In this document: one piece after another, positions 62,779 through 64,000 of the stretch | Numbering within the stretch: the stretch's first letter is position 1 | Layout: every line of letters begins with the position of its first letter | Source of the DNA: Curvibacter delicatus NBRC 14919 | GTDB taxonomy: Bacteria > Pseudomonadota > Gammaproteobacteria > Burkholderiales > Burkholderiaceae_C | Length of the DNA: 64,000 bases | Assembly (NCBI RefSeq): GCF_001592265.1 | Contig: NZ_BCWP01000002.1 | Coordinates: 1 to 64,000 of the forward strand | Reading direction: 5' to 3' | Position numbers and translations under genes: made by a program | The notes under the pieces: generated by a model | Databases searched by the model: none | Told to the model about the DNA's origin: nothing | The model's input: the letters and a program-made list of their open reading frames with translations, nothing else

Positions 62779-64000
62779 TCAGTTGGAGGATGTGCGCGAG
62801 GCTTCGCCAGCGAGCGAATCGCGCAGTTCACGTTTGAGCACCTTGCCGATGGCACTGCGGGGCAGTTCGCCCACCACATGCACAGCGGCCACGCGCTGGG
62901 TTTTGCCCGCGCGGGCGTTGAACCAGTCTTTCAGACTCTCGGGGCTGGCATCACCGGCATCGGCTGCAGGGCGAACCACCACAAACGCCACCGGGGTTTC
63001 GCCCCATTGCACACTGGGCATGCCCACCACCGCCACGTCCTGCACGGCAGGGTGCTGGCGGAACTGGGCCTCCAGGTCACTGGGGTAAACATTGAAGCCG
63101 CCGCTGATGATCATGTCCTTGCGGCGGTCCATCAGCACCAGGAAGCCGTCTGCGTCCAAGCGGCCCACGTCGCCGGTACGGATGAAGCGCTTGCCCTGGG
63201 CATCGAACCATTCGGCCTCGCGGGTTTTGTCGGGCTGGTTGTGGTAGCCCGTCATCATGCCGGGGGAGTGGCCCACGACCTCGCCCACGGCATCGGGGTT
63301 GACGGCCAGGTTCAGTTCAATGCCGTCCTCGTCAATCAGGCGGATGTCGTGCCCTTCGGCTGGACGGCCCACCGTGTGCAGCTTGTCGGGGTGTTCGTGG
63401 GCGTTGAGCAAACAGGTGCCACCGCCTTCGGTCATGCCATAGAACTCCACCAGCCCGCCCGGCCAGCGGCGCAGCACCTCGGCTTTGAGCGCCGCCGAAA
63501 ACGGCGCGCTGGTGCAGAACTTCATCTGGAAGGCCGACAGGTCGAAGGCATCAAAGTCCGCCACGGCCATCAGCCGCTGGTACTGCACCGGCACCAGCAT
63601 GGTGTGGGTGATGCGCTCTTGCTGCGCCAGTTCCAGGTAACGCCGTGCATCGAACTTCGGCATCAGCACCACGGCACCGCCGAAGGCCAGCGTGGGGAAA
63701 AAGACCACCAGCGTGGTGTTGGAATACAGCGGGGTGGACAGCAGGGCCCGACTGGCGGGGCCGTAGCCGTAGGCCAGCCCCCGGCGCACGTGGGTCCAGC
63801 GCATGCCGTGCGACTGCACGATGCCTTTGGGCGTCCCGGTGGTGCCCGACGAATAGATGATGTTGAACGGTGCCTCGGGCGCGATGGCCACCGGCTGGGG
63901 TTGTGAACCTTCAGGAGCCATCCAGGTGCCCAGGTCCGCCAGCAAAGACACCTGGGGCACACCGTGGTCCGCAGGCACCAGGGCCTGGGTGCTGGCGTCC
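62779..64000 (-). CDS. Acyl-CoA synthetase, cut by the window edge
   Basis: The C-terminal ~400 residues of an AMP-forming acyl-CoA synthetase; the 5' part lies beyond the right edge, and the frame stays open to the edge. The P-loop [70 protein letters not shown] and the C-terminal catalytic Lys in [13 protein letters not shown] are present. The next genes are etfB and etfA, so the substrate is probably a fatty or aryl-alkanoic acid oxidised by an acyl-CoA dehydrogenase. Confidence 0.9.
   Translation of the reverse strand, partial: DASTQALVPADHGVPQVSLLADLGTWMAPEGSQPQPVAIAPEAPFNIIYSSGTTGTPKGIVQSHGMRWTHVRRGLAYGYGPASRALLSTPLYSNTTLVVFFPTLAFGGAVVLMPKFDARRYLELAQQERITHTMLVPVQYQRLMAVADFDAFDLSAFQMKFCTSAPFSAALKAEVLRRWPGGLVEFYGMTEGGGTCLLNAHEHPDKLHTVGRPAEGHDIRLIDEDGIELNLAVNPDAVGEVVGHSPGMMTGYHNQPDKTREAEWFDAQGKRFIRTGDVGRLDADGFLVLMDRRKDMIISGGFNVYPSDLEAQFRQHPAVQDVAVVGMPSVQWGETPVAFVVVRPAADAGDASPESLKDWFNARAGKTQRVAAVHVVGELPRSAIGKVLKRELRDSLAGEASRTSSN

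Overview
The window is high-GC chromosomal DNA with closely packed genes. It most likely comes from a betaproteobacterium of the order Burkholderiales, probably family Comamonadaceae. The reasons are three TctC/Bug-type binding proteins without their permeases, the gmk-rpoZ-spoT-greB neighbourhood, the yicC / kinase / PP2C / rph / rdgB / hemW neighbourhood, and short palindromic interspersed repeats that I recall from that family. The genus cannot be told from the sequence alone.

Layout. (1) 1-1019 is the end of an integrated element lying to the left: two small unknown genes and the 3' 45 nt of a tRNA-Thr(CGT). (2) 1104-4018: a GGDEF-EAL protein and a TetR regulator. (3) 4141-12218: a catabolic uptake operon with a LivGHMF-type ABC transporter, its binding protein, an acyl-CoA synthetase and a BktB-like thiolase; livG seems to carry a one-base frameshift at its start. 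(4) 12287-16929: ahpCF, a chromate transporter and a DUF218 protein. (5) 17157-25475: two further c-di-GMP genes, a CorC/CNNM protein, a frameshifted apaH, a DEAD-box helicase, an ornithine cyclodeaminase-like reductase and dcd. (6) 25583-31856: a LysR regulator divergent from a two-gene indolepyruvate:ferredoxin oxidoreductase, a Bug protein and a thioesterase. (7) 31904-40599: a Crp/Fnr regulator with an FNR-like box, glycerate 2-kinase, a second Bug protein, and a LysR-controlled gcl-hyi-glxR operon. Together these convert glyoxylate to 2-phosphoglycerate. (8) 40780-54296: housekeeping block with a receiver-TPR protein, tRNA-Ser, rdgC, CBS protein, hemW, rdgB, rph, a PP2C/Ser-Thr kinase pair, yicC, gmk, rpoZ, spoT, greB and tRNA-Arg. 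(9) 54466-about 59695: a second integrated element starting at a 45-nt 3' fragment of a CAT-anticodon tRNA. It carries two tyrosine recombinases, an AbiEi/AbiEii abortive-infection toxin-antitoxin pair, an orphan MazE-like antitoxin and an unknown gene, and ends against a truncated cytochrome b561 gene. (10) 59951-64000: a third Bug protein, etfA, etfB and an acyl-CoA synthetase cut by the window edge.

The main themes are acyl-CoA catabolism (two ligases, thiolase, ETF, IOR, thioesterase), the glycerate pathway, c-di-GMP and ppGpp signalling, and two tRNA-targeted elements with matching 45-nt scars. Two genes (livG, apaH), and possibly a third small gene, carry one-base homopolymer frameshifts, which may be sequencing errors or real. 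No rRNA operon or CRISPR array was seen.
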